Positions 7,550 to 16,353 of a DNA stretch of 64,000 nt are shown piece by piece. Position numbers and translations under genes: made by a program. How positions within the stretch are numbered: the first letter of the stretch is position 1; each line of letters opens with the position of its first letter. The notes below the pieces were generated by a model. It worked only from the letters and a program-made list of their open reading frames with translations, searched no databases and had not been told where the DNA came from. Origin of the DNA: Actibacterium mucosum KCTC 23349 (GTDB taxonomy: Bacteria > Pseudomonadota > Alphaproteobacteria > Rhodobacterales > Rhodobacteraceae); the NCBI RefSeq assembly GCF_000647975.1, contig NZ_JFKE01000008.1, positions 1 to 64,000 of the forward strand. The letters run 5' to 3'.

Positions 7550-9073
7550 ATGGACCTGTTCATACAAGGCACGCTGAGCCTGTTCGGCAACACCACGTCA
7601 ATCATGATTTTCTTTCTCGGCCTTTTCGGAGGCATGCTCTTTGGCGCAATCCCGGGCGTGAACATGCTGACGCTCGGTGCTGTTTTGCTGCCGTTTACAA
7701 TTACAATGGACCCCCAGAATGCGGTGATGCTGTTTTCAGTCATCTACTGTGCGGGGGTGTTTGGCGGCGCGATTACAGCGATCCTTTTCAACATTCCCGG
7801 TGCTCCAGAAAACGCACCGACCTGCCTCGACGGTTATCCAATGACCCTAAAAGGTGAGGCGGGCAAAGCCATCGGCGCTGCGGTCAGTTGTTCTGCACTT
7901 GGGGGCACAGTTTCGGCGATCATTATGATGACGGCGACGGGCATTGTCGCAAGCTTCGCGGTACGCGCCTTTGGCCCCCCTGAGATCTTTGCGCTAATCC
8001 TGTTTGGCCTTGCGGTATCGGCATCTATTGGTGCGTCAACGCTCTGGAAGGGGTGGCTCTCGGTTCTCGCAGGTTTGATGATTGCAACAATCGGATCTGA
8101 CCCGGTTGGGGGTATTCCCCGGTTCAGCCAGGGGTCATTCCTGGGCCTGGAGTATCAGTCCTACTACATGTCGGCGGGTATTCACTTTATCCCGATGATC
8201 CTTGGTTTCTTTGCGGTGTCCGAAGTGCTGGCGCAGGCGGTCAATATCGCGAAGGGCACGCGCAGTCGCCCACAAGCCTCTATTGAATTCCCGACGATCG
8301 CCGAGTTCCTCGCCGTTCGCTGGACAATCGTACGATCGGTTTTTGTGGGCTTCTTCGCCGGTATCCTTCCGGGCATTGGCGCAACGCTTGCCGCTTTCCT
8401 TGGGTATAGTCAGGCGCACCGTTGGTCGAAAAACCGTGACAATTTTGGAAAAGGCGAGCTGGAAGGCGTTGTTGCCTGCGAGACGGCCAACAATGCCGCA
8501 ACCGGAGCCGCCATGATCCCACTTCTGGCGCTGGGGCTGCCCGGTGGTGCATTGACGGCGATGATTATGGGGATTTTCCAGATCCACGGAATGGAGCCTG
8601 GCCCGCTGATTTTCATCAACTCTGGCGATCTTGTCTGGATTACCTTTGCGGCGATGTTCTGGGCGAACCTGATGATCATTTTCCTCGGCTGGGTGCAGAC
8701 AAAGACGGTGGTTCACATTCTGCGTGTCCCGTTCCGGTGGCTGGCACCGGGCATCCTGATCCTTGCGGTCGTTGGTGCCTTTGCTTTGCGCAACCTGTTC
8801 ATCGACGTCTGGATCATGTTCATCGCCGGTATCGTTGGCTACATGCTGCGCACAACCGGGTACTCTGCCGCCGGTGTGGTGCTTGGTTTGATCCTTGGCA
8901 AACTGGGCGAATCTGCTTTTGCCAAATCCATGCAGCTCATGGACTACAACGTGCTGGGCTTTCTGCAACGCCCGATCTCTGCGGTTCTGATTGTCGTGGC
9001 AGCGGTCATCATAATCTCCAGCATCGTGAGTGAGCTTCGAGGAGGGCATCTGCAAAGAGCCCTGATAGACTAA
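7550..9073 (+). CDS. tctA: TctA-type large permease subunit
   Basis: 507 aa, the standard TctA length, with many transmembrane helices. The two family repeats are visible: LFGAIPGVNMLTLGAVLLPF near residue 33 and FAGILPGIGATLAAFLGYSQ near residue 268. Conserved ALGLPGGALTAMIMG (about 325) is also present. It is the channel-forming subunit that carries a carboxylate, driven by an ion gradient. It completes the operon of IclR, CoA-transferase, hydratase and tctCBA. A strong AAGGAGG follows its stop codon and may serve a small frame at 9087. Confidence 0.95.
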   Translation: MDLFIQGTLSLFGNTTSIMIFFLGLFGGMLFGAIPGVNMLTLGAVLLPFTITMDPQNAVMLFSVIYCAGVFGGAITAILFNIPGAPENAPTCLDGYPMTLKGEAGKAIGAAVSCSALGGTVSAIIMMTATGIVASFAVRAFGPPEIFALILFGLAVSASIGASTLWKGWLSVLAGLMIATIGSDPVGGIPRFSQGSFLGLEYQSYYMSAGIHFIPMILGFFAVSEVLAQAVNIAKGTRSRPQASIEFPTIAEFLAVRWTIVRSVFVGFFAGILPGIGATLAAFLGYSQAHRWSKNRDNFGKGELEGVVACETANNAATGAAMIPLLALGLPGGALTAMIMGIFQIHGMEPGPLIFINSGDLVWITFAAMFWANLMIIFLGWVQTKTVVHILRVPFRWLAPGILILAVVGAFALRNLFIDVWIMFIAGIVGYMLRTTGYSAAGVVLGLILGKLGESAFAKSMQLMDYNVLGFLQRPISAVLIVVAAVIIISSIVSELRGGHLQRALID

Positions 9074-9086
9074 GGAGGCAATCCCT

Positions 9087-9221
9087 ATGTGGTGTGACGC
9101 CAAGGCCAAGCCCTTTGCGTCACACCAAGCTTCGGATGAGGTTACTCCCCTTCATCCGAACGATGCTTCCGGGCTTCGAGCGCCCGGAAGCAAACACCAA
9201 GGTCCAGAGAGAGGTCTTTAA
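9087..9221 (+). CDS. Possible 44-aa small protein after tctA
   Basis: An ATG at 9087 lies 8 nt after AAGGAGG, which directly follows the tctA stop, and a frame of 44 codons ends at TAA 9219-9221. The peptide starts MWCDAKAKPFASHQASDEV and is hydrophilic, with no membrane segment or known motif. The same DNA encodes three strong hairpins (9090-9191), so this may be a non-coding structured spacer with a chance frame. The strong ribosome site is the only positive evidence. Confidence 0.3.
   Translation: MWCDAKAKPFASHQASDEVTPLHPNDASGLRAPGSKHQGPERGL
9090..9191. repeat. Three tandem hairpins between tctA and soeA
   Basis: Three different perfect stems follow one another. TGGTGTGACGC (9090-9100) pairs with 9117-9127 (11 bp). 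TTCGGATGA (9131-9139) pairs with 9152-9160 (9 bp). GCTTCCGGGC (9165-9174) pairs with 9182-9191 (10 bp). None has a clear U-run on its 3' side, so they are not typical intrinsic terminators. They could end or stabilise the tct transcript, or insulate soeABC. Confidence 0.7.
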
Positions 9222-9346
9222 CGTGAATTTACTGGATTCAAACTTCGAGGCTTATCGCCAATCTGCATCTTGGATTGTCTTTTCCAAAGCTGGAGACCTG
9301 CGGCTGTGTAAGGTTGCTGTACTGCAAACCGCGGAGACTGACGCAC

Positions 9347-12205
9347 ATGGCGCATAAACAACCCATCCTGGATACGTCCCCAAAGGTTTCGGACGAGATC
9401 CGCCAGACCACCTGCTACATGTGTGCCTGCCGTTGTGGGATCAACGTGCATCTGCGCGATGGCAAGGTGAACTACATCGAAGGCAATCGGGACCATCCGG
9501 TGAACAAAGGCGTGATTTGCGGCAAAGGTGCATCGGGCATCATGCAGCACTATTCACCGGCGCGGTTGCAGGCCCCGATGAAACGGGTGGGGCCGCGGGG
9601 TTCTGGCCAGTTTGAAGAGATATCCTGGGACGAGGCGCTGGAGCTAGCGACCGATTGGTTGGGCGCTGTGCGCAAGAGCGATCCCAAGAAGTTGGCGTTC
9701 TTTACCGGACGCGACCAAAGCCAGTCTCTGACAGGCCTCTGGGCGATGAAATACGGGACGCCGAACTTTGCCGCCCATGGCGGGTTTTGCTCAGTCAATA
9801 TGGCGGCTGGTGGCCTCTACACCTTTGGCGGCGCCTTCTGGGAGTTTGGTGATCCGGATTGGGACTACACCAGGTACTTCATGCTCTTCGGTGTGGCAGA
9901 GGATCATGCCTCGAACCCGATTAAAAAGGGGATCGGCAAGATCAAGAAACGCGGCGCCAAATTCGTATCCGTAAACCCTGTCCGCACTGGCTATAACGCC
10001 GTGGCGGATGAGTGGGTTGGCATTCGTCCGGGCACCGATGCCCTGTTTGTAGGCGCACTGATCCACGAGTTGTTCCGCGCGCAACAGATCGATCTGGACT
10101 ACTTGATCCGCTACACGAATTCGCCGTGGCTGGTCATTCAGGACCCCGGCGCGGCCGATCATGGGTTGTTCGCCCGAGACGAAGAAGGCAACCCGCTGGT
10201 CTGGTCGAACGAGGCCGGGGGCTTTGGCAGCGGCAAGGTTAGTGACTTGTCTGCGTCATTGACCGGAACCCGCACCTTGCCCGATGGCCGGACCGCAAGA
10301 ACCGTGTTCGAACTGATGGCCGAACGCTATCTGGGCGACGACTACACGCCCGAGGCGGTGGAAGAGCGCACAGGCGTTCCGGCAACACAGATCCGCAAGA
10401 TCGCGTCGGAGCTGGCCCATGTGGCCTTCAAGGAAGAGGTCATCATTGAACGCGAATGGACAGACGCCTGGGGCCGTAAGCATGACAAGCTGATCGGGCG
10501 CCCGATCTCGATGCATGCGATGCGCGGGATCTCGGCCCATTCCAACGGGTTCCAGACCTGCCGGATGATCCATATCCTGCAAATCCTTCTGGGCTCGATC
10601 GATTGTCCCGGCGGCTTCCGCTATAAACCACCATACCCCAAGCAGACCCCGCCGAACCTGCTGCCGCACGGTGCATCTGGCGACATAAAGCCCGAGATGC
10701 CCCTTGGTGGCCCGCATCTGGGCTTCCCGCACGGGCCGCATCATCTGTTGCTAGACGAGGATGGTGGGCCAAACCGGCTGGACAAGGGGTTTAGCTGGGA
10801 CGCGCCCATGTCGGCGCATGGTCTGATGCATATGGTCATTAACAATGCGGCGAACAAAGACCCCTACGGGATCGACGTGCTGTTCATGTATATGGCCAAC
10901 ATGGCGTGGAACAGTTCGATGAACACGCCGGGGACGATCGATGCATTGACCAAAACAGACGAGAATGGCGACTATGTGATCCCCAAGATCATCTATTCGG
11001 ACGCCTACTACTCCGAGACCGTACCCTTTGCCGACCTGATCCTGCCGGATACCACTTATCTTGAACGCTACGACTGTATCTCTTTGCTGGATCGCCCAAT
11101 TTCCGAACCCGAAATACTCGCGGACTCTATCCGCTATCCGGTTGTGGAACCCGACCGCGATGTGCGTGGCTTCCAGACCGTTCTGATCGACCTTGGTGCG
11201 CGACTGGGTCTGCCCGGTTTTGTCGATGATAACGGCGCGCCGCTGTATCCCGGCGGCTACCCCGATTACATCGTGAACCACGAGCGTAAGCCGGGTGTCG
11301 GTCCCCTGGCCGGGTTCCGCGGCAAGGATGGCACCAAGTTCGGTGTGGGCGAAAAGAACCCCGATCAGCTGAAACGGTACATCGAGAACGGGGCTTTCTG
11401 GGAGCAGAAGTTCGACCCCGAACACGCCTATTTCCGCCACGCCAACCGTGGGTATCTGGACTGGGGGATTGAAAAGGGCATTCGCCTGACCCCCGATGCA
11501 ACGATCTTTCAGCTGTATTCGGAACCCGTTCAGAAGTTCCGTTTGGCCGCCGAAGGCCATGGCGACCGCCAACCACCCGAACGGGCCCGGGACCGTATTC
11601 GGACGTATTTTGACCCGTTACCGTTCTGGTATGAACCGATGGAAGAAAGCATGGTCGATACCGAGAAATTCTCGCTTCACGCGATCACGCAGCGGCCGAT
11701 GCATATGTACCATTCCTGGGGCTCGCAGAACGCCTGGCTGCGGCAGATCACGGCCCAGAACAGGCTGTATATCCACAGCTCGGTCGGAGAACGGATCGGG
11801 GCGAAAGATGACGACTGGGTCTGGCTCAGCTCGCATCAGGGGCGTGTCAAATGTCAGGTCAAGCTGATGGACGGGGTCAACCCGCAAACGGTCTGGACAT
11901 GGAACGCCATTGGCAAACGTCGCGGGGCCTGGGGCCTGTCGGACGACGCGCCGGAAAGCAATCAGGGCTTTTTGCTGAATCACTTGATCTCGGAACTGTT
12001 GCCGGCGGGCGGGGGTGGCTATCGCTATTCCAACTCGGACCCGATCACCGGGCAGGCGGCGTGGTTCGACCTGCGTGTGTCGATTGAAAAGGCTGATGGT
12101 GATGGAAAGACCGAGCCCTTCTTTGAACCTTTGGGCACCAGTACTCAGAAACCGTCGCCCAACAAAGTCGCATTCGGCGCAGAGTTTCGGAGGAAAGCCC
12201 TGTGA
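9347..12205 (+). CDS. soeA: Sulfite dehydrogenase SoeA, molybdopterin subunit
   Basis: 952 aa from ATG 9347 (GGAG at 9333-9336). It belongs to the DMSO reductase family of Mo-bis-MGD enzymes. The N-terminal 4Fe-4S site is CYMCACRCG plus a fourth Cys in GVICGKG, and molybdopterin_binding (QITAQNRLYIHSSVG) lies in the C-terminal dinucleotide-binding domain. No Tat signal is present, which fits the known SoeABC complex: a cytoplasm-facing sulfite dehydrogenase that oxidises sulfite to sulfate and passes electrons to quinone. The following genes encode a four-cluster Fe-S subunit and a DmsC/NrfD-like anchor, in the soeABC order known from Allochromatium and Ruegeria. The absence of a Tat signal argues against a periplasmic DMSO or polysulfide reductase, but substrate is inferred from overall family resemblance. 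Confidence 0.88.
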   Translation: MAHKQPILDTSPKVSDEIRQTTCYMCACRCGINVHLRDGKVNYIEGNRDHPVNKGVICGKGASGIMQHYSPARLQAPMKRVGPRGSGQFEEISWDEALELATDWLGAVRKSDPKKLAFFTGRDQSQSLTGLWAMKYGTPNFAAHGGFCSVNMAAGGLYTFGGAFWEFGDPDWDYTRYFMLFGVAEDHASNPIKKGIGKIKKRGAKFVSVNPVRTGYNAVADEWVGIRPGTDALFVGALIHELFRAQQIDLDYLIRYTNSPWLVIQDPGAADHGLFARDEEGNPLVWSNEAGGFGSGKVSDLSASLTGTRTLPDGRTARTVFELMAERYLGDDYTPEAVEERTGVPATQIRKIASELAHVAFKEEVIIEREWTDAWGRKHDKLIGRPISMHAMRGISAHSNGFQTCRMIHILQILLGSIDCPGGFRYKPPYPKQTPPNLLPHGASGDIKPEMPLGGPHLGFPHGPHHLLLDEDGGPNRLDKGFSWDAPMSAHGLMHMVINNAANKDPYGIDVLFMYMANMAWNSSMNTPGTIDALTKTDENGDYVIPKIIYSDAYYSETVPFADLILPDTTYLERYDCISLLDRPISEPEILADSIRYPVVEPDRDVRGFQTVLIDLGARLGLPGFVDDNGAPLYPGGYPDYIVNHERKPGVGPLAGFRGKDGTKFGVGEKNPDQLKRYIENGAFWEQKFDPEHAYFRHANRGYLDWGIEKGIRLTPDATIFQLYSEPVQKFRLAAEGHGDRQPPERARDRIRTYFDPLPFWYEPMEESMVDTEKFSLHAITQRPMHMYHSWGSQNAWLRQITAQNRLYIHSSVGERIGAKDDDWVWLSSHQGRVKCQVKLMDGVNPQTVWTWNAIGKRRGAWGLSDDAPESNQGFLLNHLISELLPAGGGGYRYSNSDPITGQAAWFDLRVSIEKADGDGKTEPFFEPLGTSTQKPSPNKVAFGAEFRRKAL

Positions 12206-12942
12206 CTTGCCTGCCCAAACAGACCGACAAGAAGCTTGGCCTTGTCATCGATCTGGACATCTGCGTCGGCTGCCAGGCCTGCGCAACCAGTTGCAAAGAG
12301 TGGAACACCAGCGGCTACAGCGCGCCTTTGTCGGATCACGACCCCTATGGGGCTGACCCTTCAGGCGCTTGGCTGAACCGCATTCACTCGTTCGAGGCGA
12401 CGACTGCAAAGGGCGTGTCGAAAACTGTCCACTTCCCGCGCTCCTGCCTGCATTGCGAAGAACCCGCCTGTGTCACCGTCTGCCCGACCGGTGCGTCTTA
12501 TAAGCGCGAGGAAGACGGGATCGTTCTGGTCAACCCGGACACCTGTATCGGCTGTAAACTGTGCTCGTGGGCCTGCCCCTATGGTGCGCGCGAGTATGAT
12601 TATGACGATGGGGTGATGAAGAAATGCACCCTGTGCGTCGACCGGATTTATAACGAGAACATCCCCGAAGAAGACCGTGTTCCGGCCTGTGTCCGCGCCT
12701 GCCCAACCGGCGCCCGTGCGTTCGGCGACCTTGGGGATCCAGACAGCGACGTGTCCAAATCCGTGGCCGCGCGCGACGGTTTCAACCTGCTCGATGAATT
12801 CGGCTACAAGCCGGTGAACAAATACCTGCCCCCGCGCATCAACAGTGTTCAGGCCGCCCCGGCGGCTGAAGAGCCTGCCGCCCCGGATGGGTCCCGGTTG
12901 GAGAAACTGTTCGCATGGGCTGACAAAGCCCTGTCGCGGTAA
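12202..12942 (+). CDS. soeB: Sulfite dehydrogenase SoeB, Fe-S subunit
   Basis: 246 aa starting at GTG 12202, which overlaps the soeA stop by 4 nt (GTGA); CGGAGGAAAG lies upstream. It carries four ferredoxin-type cysteine clusters: CVGCQACATSC, CLHCEEPACVTVCP, CIGCKLCSWACP and CTLCV...CVRACP. This is the DmsB/NrfC-type electron-transfer subunit that links the molybdenum subunit to the membrane anchor. Length and cluster number match SoeB. The C-terminal tail after residue 195 is Ala/Pro-rich and lacks motifs. Confidence 0.92.
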   Translation: MTCLPKQTDKKLGLVIDLDICVGCQACATSCKEWNTSGYSAPLSDHDPYGADPSGAWLNRIHSFEATTAKGVSKTVHFPRSCLHCEEPACVTVCPTGASYKREEDGIVLVNPDTCIGCKLCSWACPYGAREYDYDDGVMKKCTLCVDRIYNENIPEEDRVPACVRACPTGARAFGDLGDPDSDVSKSVAARDGFNLLDEFGYKPVNKYLPPRINSVQAAPAAEEPAAPDGSRLEKLFAWADKALSR

Positions 12943-12955
12943 GAGGTCCGAAAAA

Positions 12956-13897
12956 ATGCATCCAGCCTATTCCGTTATCCTTTTCACCACATCCTCTGGC
13001 GCAGGTTACGGCCTGTTGTTCTGGCTGTCGCTGGCCCACATGGCCGGGCGATTGCCGGGTGGAGCCATGGCTTTCATTGCCGTCGCATTGGCCTTGGTCT
13101 TGATCACTGCGGGCCTGTTGTCTTCGACCTTTCACCTGGGCCACCCGGAACGCGCCATCGGAGCATTTTCGCAGTGGCGATCGTCGTGGCTGTCGCGCGA
13201 GGGCGTGGCCGCCGTCGCCACCTACATCCCGGCCGGGCTCTTGGCGCTGATCTGGTTGATTGGGGCAGAGGCCGGGGTGACCAAGCTATTAGCCTTGCTG
13301 TCAGCTACCGGGGCGGTCGCAACAGTCTATTGCACGGGCATGATCTATGGATCGCTGAGGACCATTCGACAGTGGAACAAGGGGCTGACACCCGTGGTCT
13401 ACCTGGCCTTGGCGGGCGCAACCGGCGCGCTGTTGCTTGGAGCCATGATGTCTATCTTCGGCGCAGCCGCTGATTGGGTCGGGGTTGTCACTTTGATGTC
13501 GCTGGTGGCCGCCGGCGCAACAAAGCTGGCCTATTGGCGCCAGATCGACGCGGATCCAGGCCAATACACCACCGAAATGGCCACCGGTCTGGGCGGCGAG
13601 GGCGGCTCTGTCCGACCTCTGGACCCACCCCATACCAAACCCAACTTCGTGATGCGCGAGATGGGCTATCAGGTCGCCCGTAAACACACGCGCCGTCTGC
13701 GGCGCCTATCCGTCATCGCGCTGTTTGCGGTCCCGATAGTCGCCGTGCTCATTGCGGTTCTTGCCTCCGGTGGGGCGGCAATACTTTACCTGATCGCGAC
13801 CTTGACCGCCGGGTGGGGTGTGGCGACAGAACGTTGGTTGTTCTTCGCAGAAGCCGAGCATGTCAGCCAACTCTACTACGGCGCCAACCGCGCCTGA
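12956..13897 (+). CDS. soeC: Sulfite dehydrogenase SoeC, membrane anchor
   Basis: 313 aa from ATG 12956, with AAGAGG upstream. It is a DmsC-like polytopic protein with about eight hydrophobic segments. HPAYSVILFTTSSGAGYG opens the protein, and STFHLGHPERAIGAFSQWRS (first third) is the conserved histidine-containing DmsC motif. It anchors SoeAB to the cytoplasmic membrane and donates electrons to the quinone pool. It ends the operon and is followed by a broken permease gene. Confidence 0.92.
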   Translation: MHPAYSVILFTTSSGAGYGLLFWLSLAHMAGRLPGGAMAFIAVALALVLITAGLLSSTFHLGHPERAIGAFSQWRSSWLSREGVAAVATYIPAGLLALIWLIGAEAGVTKLLALLSATGAVATVYCTGMIYGSLRTIRQWNKGLTPVVYLALAGATGALLLGAMMSIFGAAADWVGVVTLMSLVAAGATKLAYWRQIDADPGQYTTEMATGLGGEGGSVRPLDPPHTKPNFVMREMGYQVARKHTRRLRRLSVIALFAVPIVAVLIAVLASGGAAILYLIATLTAGWGVATERWLFFAEAEHVSQLYYGANRA

Positions 13898-13942
13898 TCG
13901 ACCCATACAGATAAGAATGCAGCCGTTACGGAATCGTTTGGT

Positions 13943-14418
13943 CTGACGACCGAAATAGTGATCTTTCCATTGGTTCTGGCCCTGACCGTGGGTCTGTTCG
14001 CGACCGAAATGGTCCGGGTCGATGTCAGGGCCATCGGAATTTTAGCGCCGTTGGGTTGCAACGCGTCGGTGCCACGGTCCGAAAGCGCTGTGGATGTGTA
14101 CACGCCGTTCAACGGCTTTGGCAGCAATGCGGTGATTGCGATCATCGCCGTGATGGTCATCGGCGCGGGCCGAGATAAAACCGGCGTCATTGGGGCGGTC
14201 GCGGTGTGTATCACGCGGGTCGGTGGTTCGACGGAACCCCGCATGGTCGTGCTGATTTCGTCGGTCGTGGGAGCATTTCGTCCTTCATGCAGAATGTCGG
14301 AGCGGCGGCCCTATTCCTCTCTGTTGTATGGAGGATTACAGTCCGAACCACCCTTGTCCCGCGCCGATCTCAAAGATTGCCCTGCGGAACGTCTGACGGG
14401 CGGGGCACCTTTGAGTGA
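13943..14418 (+). pseudogene. Remnant of an SLC13/DASS-type permease
   Basis: One plus-strand frame reads TTEIVIFPLVLALTVGLFAT, followed by EMVRVDVRA, then later NAVIAIIAVMVIGAG, TRVGGSTEPRMVVLISSVVG. This matches the N-terminal part of SLC13/divalent-anion permeases with TrkA-C domains. Near 14272 the homology jumps to another frame with ISSFMQNVGAAALFLSVVWR, the next conserved block of that family. After about 14350 it fades, and most of the protein (normally about 590 aa) is missing. The expected start Met appears as CTG at 13943. It lies directly behind soeABC and may once have exported or imported sulfate or another anion. It is not functional as it stands unless the frameshift is a sequencing error, and the large truncation argues against that. 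Confidence 0.75.
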
Positions 14419-14447
14419 ACCCGATTGTCAGCCCAACCAGAACACGC

Positions 14448-15350
14448 TCAGGCGCTCAACACTGCCGGAAGCTCTTGTTTCAGGTGCCCAAGAAACGCTT
14501 CGAATGCGGGCAACAGGCCGCGTTTCGACGGCATGATCAGGCTGATTTGCGGTTGGCCGGCGGTCCAGCCGGGTAAAAGTCGTACAAGCGTTCCGTCTTC
14601 GACCTCGTGGCGACACACATAGGACGGCAGTGCCACGATGCCCAACGACAAAGCTGCCGCGCGTTTAAGCGTTGTCATGTCGTCGCTGGCTAGTCGCACG
14701 TGGCATGGCACCGAGGCCGTCTGCCCGCTGATGTCTGACAGCAGCCATTGATGCATCTCGCGGGGACGCCCAAGGACCAGCGCGGGTTGACCGGCAAGCG
14801 CCGAAGGATCGTCGGACAGGCTTTGCCCCTTGCGGTAATCGGGGGCGCAAAACAGGTGCCACTCTACCTGCGCCAATCGCGTTTGTATCAGGCTTGAATC
14901 CGGCAGCGTGTCCAAATGCCCGCGAATGGCCACGTCGATCCCGCCCTTGATCAGGTCCTCCATCTGGTTCGAGGCCCTCTGCACCACGCTTACTCCGGGG
15001 TTTTCCTGCAAGAAACGCGGCAAGACCTGGTCAAGGCCAAATTGCGCCATCCCAACCGAGCACGACACGGTCACCGTGCCCTCGATGTTGTTGGCTTTGC
15101 GGCGCATGGCTGTCTCTGCATCGTCGAACCTGCTCAGGGCCTCTTGCGCATGGCGGAAATACTCTGCCCCCAACTCGGTCGGGGTAACAACGCGCGATGT
15201 ACGTTGCAGCAAACGCACGCCCAGATCGTCTTCCAATTGCCGCACACGCCGGCTCAGCCGCGATTTCGGGATGCCCAGCGTGCGGGCGGCAGCCGAAAAC
15301 CCTCCCTTTTCAACCACCTGCACGAAATAGAACGCGTCGTTAAGGTCCAT
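14448..15350 (-). CDS. LysR-family transcriptional regulator
   Basis: 300 aa from ATG 15350 (MDLNDAFYFVQVVEKGG); an in-frame upstream ATG at 15428 would run through the promoter region. The winged HTH is typical: FSAAARTLGIPKSRLSRRVR then QLEDDLGVRLLQRTSRVV. The effector domain covers residues 90-295. The DLNDxxYFxxVVExGGFSAAAR opening places it in the AaeR/DsdC-like clade that often represses or activates a divergent gene. It is divergent from the pirin gene at 15460 with 109 nt between them, holding an inverted repeat (15378-15392). Confidence 0.94.
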   Translation of the reverse strand: MDLNDAFYFVQVVEKGGFSAAARTLGIPKSRLSRRVRQLEDDLGVRLLQRTSRVVTPTELGAEYFRHAQEALSRFDDAETAMRRKANNIEGTVTVSCSVGMAQFGLDQVLPRFLQENPGVSVVQRASNQMEDLIKGGIDVAIRGHLDTLPDSSLIQTRLAQVEWHLFCAPDYRKGQSLSDDPSALAGQPALVLGRPREMHQWLLSDISGQTASVPCHVRLASDDMTTLKRAAALSLGIVALPSYVCRHEVEDGTLVRLLPGWTAGQPQISLIMPSKRGLLPAFEAFLGHLKQELPAVLSA

Positions 15351-15377
15351 CCTGTTTTTCCTTATTGTCCCATCTAT

Positions 15378-15392
15378 AGAACGATAGGTTCT
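15378..15392. promoter_or_regulatory. Inverted repeat, likely LysR operator
   Basis: AGAAC (15378-15382) and GTTCT (15388-15392) form a perfect inverted repeat with a 5-nt spacer in the 109-nt divergent gap between the LysR and pirin genes. Size and place fit a LysR-type T-N11-A binding site. Confidence 0.45.
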
Positions 15393-15459
15393 GATATTGC
15401 CGGATTTTCCGCTGATTGTCTCGCTCATATTGTTGGTTCAACAGAAGCGAGAGACCAAG

Positions 15460-16326
15460 ATGAACAGCCACCCCATAGACAAACTTGCAGGCATCCCTTG
15501 CGAAACCTACGCGCAAAGCGACGGCAGAGCGGTCGCGATCGGCGACGGGTTTTCTGCCAAAAGCTTTCAGCATTCAGAGTTTCAGGGGCTGATGGACCCG
15601 TTGATCATGGTGGATCACTTTGTGATGACCCAGCCCACTTTTGGAACCCACGCACATGCGGGCATGTCCGCTGTCACCGTTGTTTTCGAAGACAGCAAAG
15701 GCGCGTTTCGCAACCGCGACTCGTTGGGTAACGACATAGATCTGGCACCGGGCGACTTGTACTGGTTCAAGGCAGCCCGGGGGGCGATTCACAACGAAGC
15801 GCCGCGACCGGGGGCCACGACCCATGCGCTGCAGGTCTTCGTGAACCTGCCCGGCGACAAACGCCATGATGCACCCAGCGCTTTTCACCTGCGTGCCAGC
15901 GACATCCCATCCGTCATGGGCGAGCGATCCTCGGCAAGGGTCGTGTTGGGGCAGGCCAATGGTGTTTCGGGGGCAGCCGCACCCGATATCCCGCTGAGCC
16001 TGCTGGATCTCACCATTCAGCCCGGCGGCCACTTCACGCATCACGGCGACGCAGGTCAGCACGCCTGGCTTCTTGGCATCAAAGGCAGCGCCACGGTGAC
16101 CTGGCGCAGCGCATCGATCGACGTTGAACCGGGAAAAGCCATCGCCGTGGCCGGTGCCGATGACATTGCACTGTCATCCGGGCGCGGTGCGCACGTGGTC
16201 CTCTTTCGGGGCCAACCCCTTCGCCAAGCCTTTGTGCAACGCGGCCCGTTTGTCATGGACACCGCTGCACAGCTTGACGCCGTCGAAGCCGAATACCGCG
16301 CCGGTCGGCTTGGATCAATTGACTGA
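15460..16326 (+). CDS. Pirin family protein
   Basis: 288 aa from ATG 15460. A bicupin pirin: the metal-binding signature is present as THAHAGMSAV (first two His), and GAIHNEAP near residue 110 supplies the third His and Glu. The DLAPGDLYWFKAARG segment is a close match to the pirin cupin motif. Bacterial pirins are Fe-binding proteins, some with quercetin 2,3-dioxygenase activity, others redox-sensing regulators. It shares a divergent promoter with the LysR gene and is followed after 27 nt by an isochorismatase-like hydrolase, so the two are likely one operon. A LysR-pirin-hydrolase set is often linked to stress or aromatic compound responses, but the function here is open. Confidence 0.92.
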   Translation: MNSHPIDKLAGIPCETYAQSDGRAVAIGDGFSAKSFQHSEFQGLMDPLIMVDHFVMTQPTFGTHAHAGMSAVTVVFEDSKGAFRNRDSLGNDIDLAPGDLYWFKAARGAIHNEAPRPGATTHALQVFVNLPGDKRHDAPSAFHLRASDIPSVMGERSSARVVLGQANGVSGAAAPDIPLSLLDLTIQPGGHFTHHGDAGQHAWLLGIKGSATVTWRSASIDVEPGKAIAVAGADDIALSSGRGAHVVLFRGQPLRQAFVQRGPFVMDTAAQLDAVEAEYRAGRLGSID

Positions 16327-16353
16327 AAACCAATCCCAACACAGGAGAATTCT

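Noticed and set aside
9347-13897. DMSO, polysulfide or thiosulfate reductase instead of SoeABC
   Set aside because: The catalytic subunit lacks a Tat signal, and length plus gene order fit the cytoplasm-facing SoeABC; the alternative remains possible but less likely.
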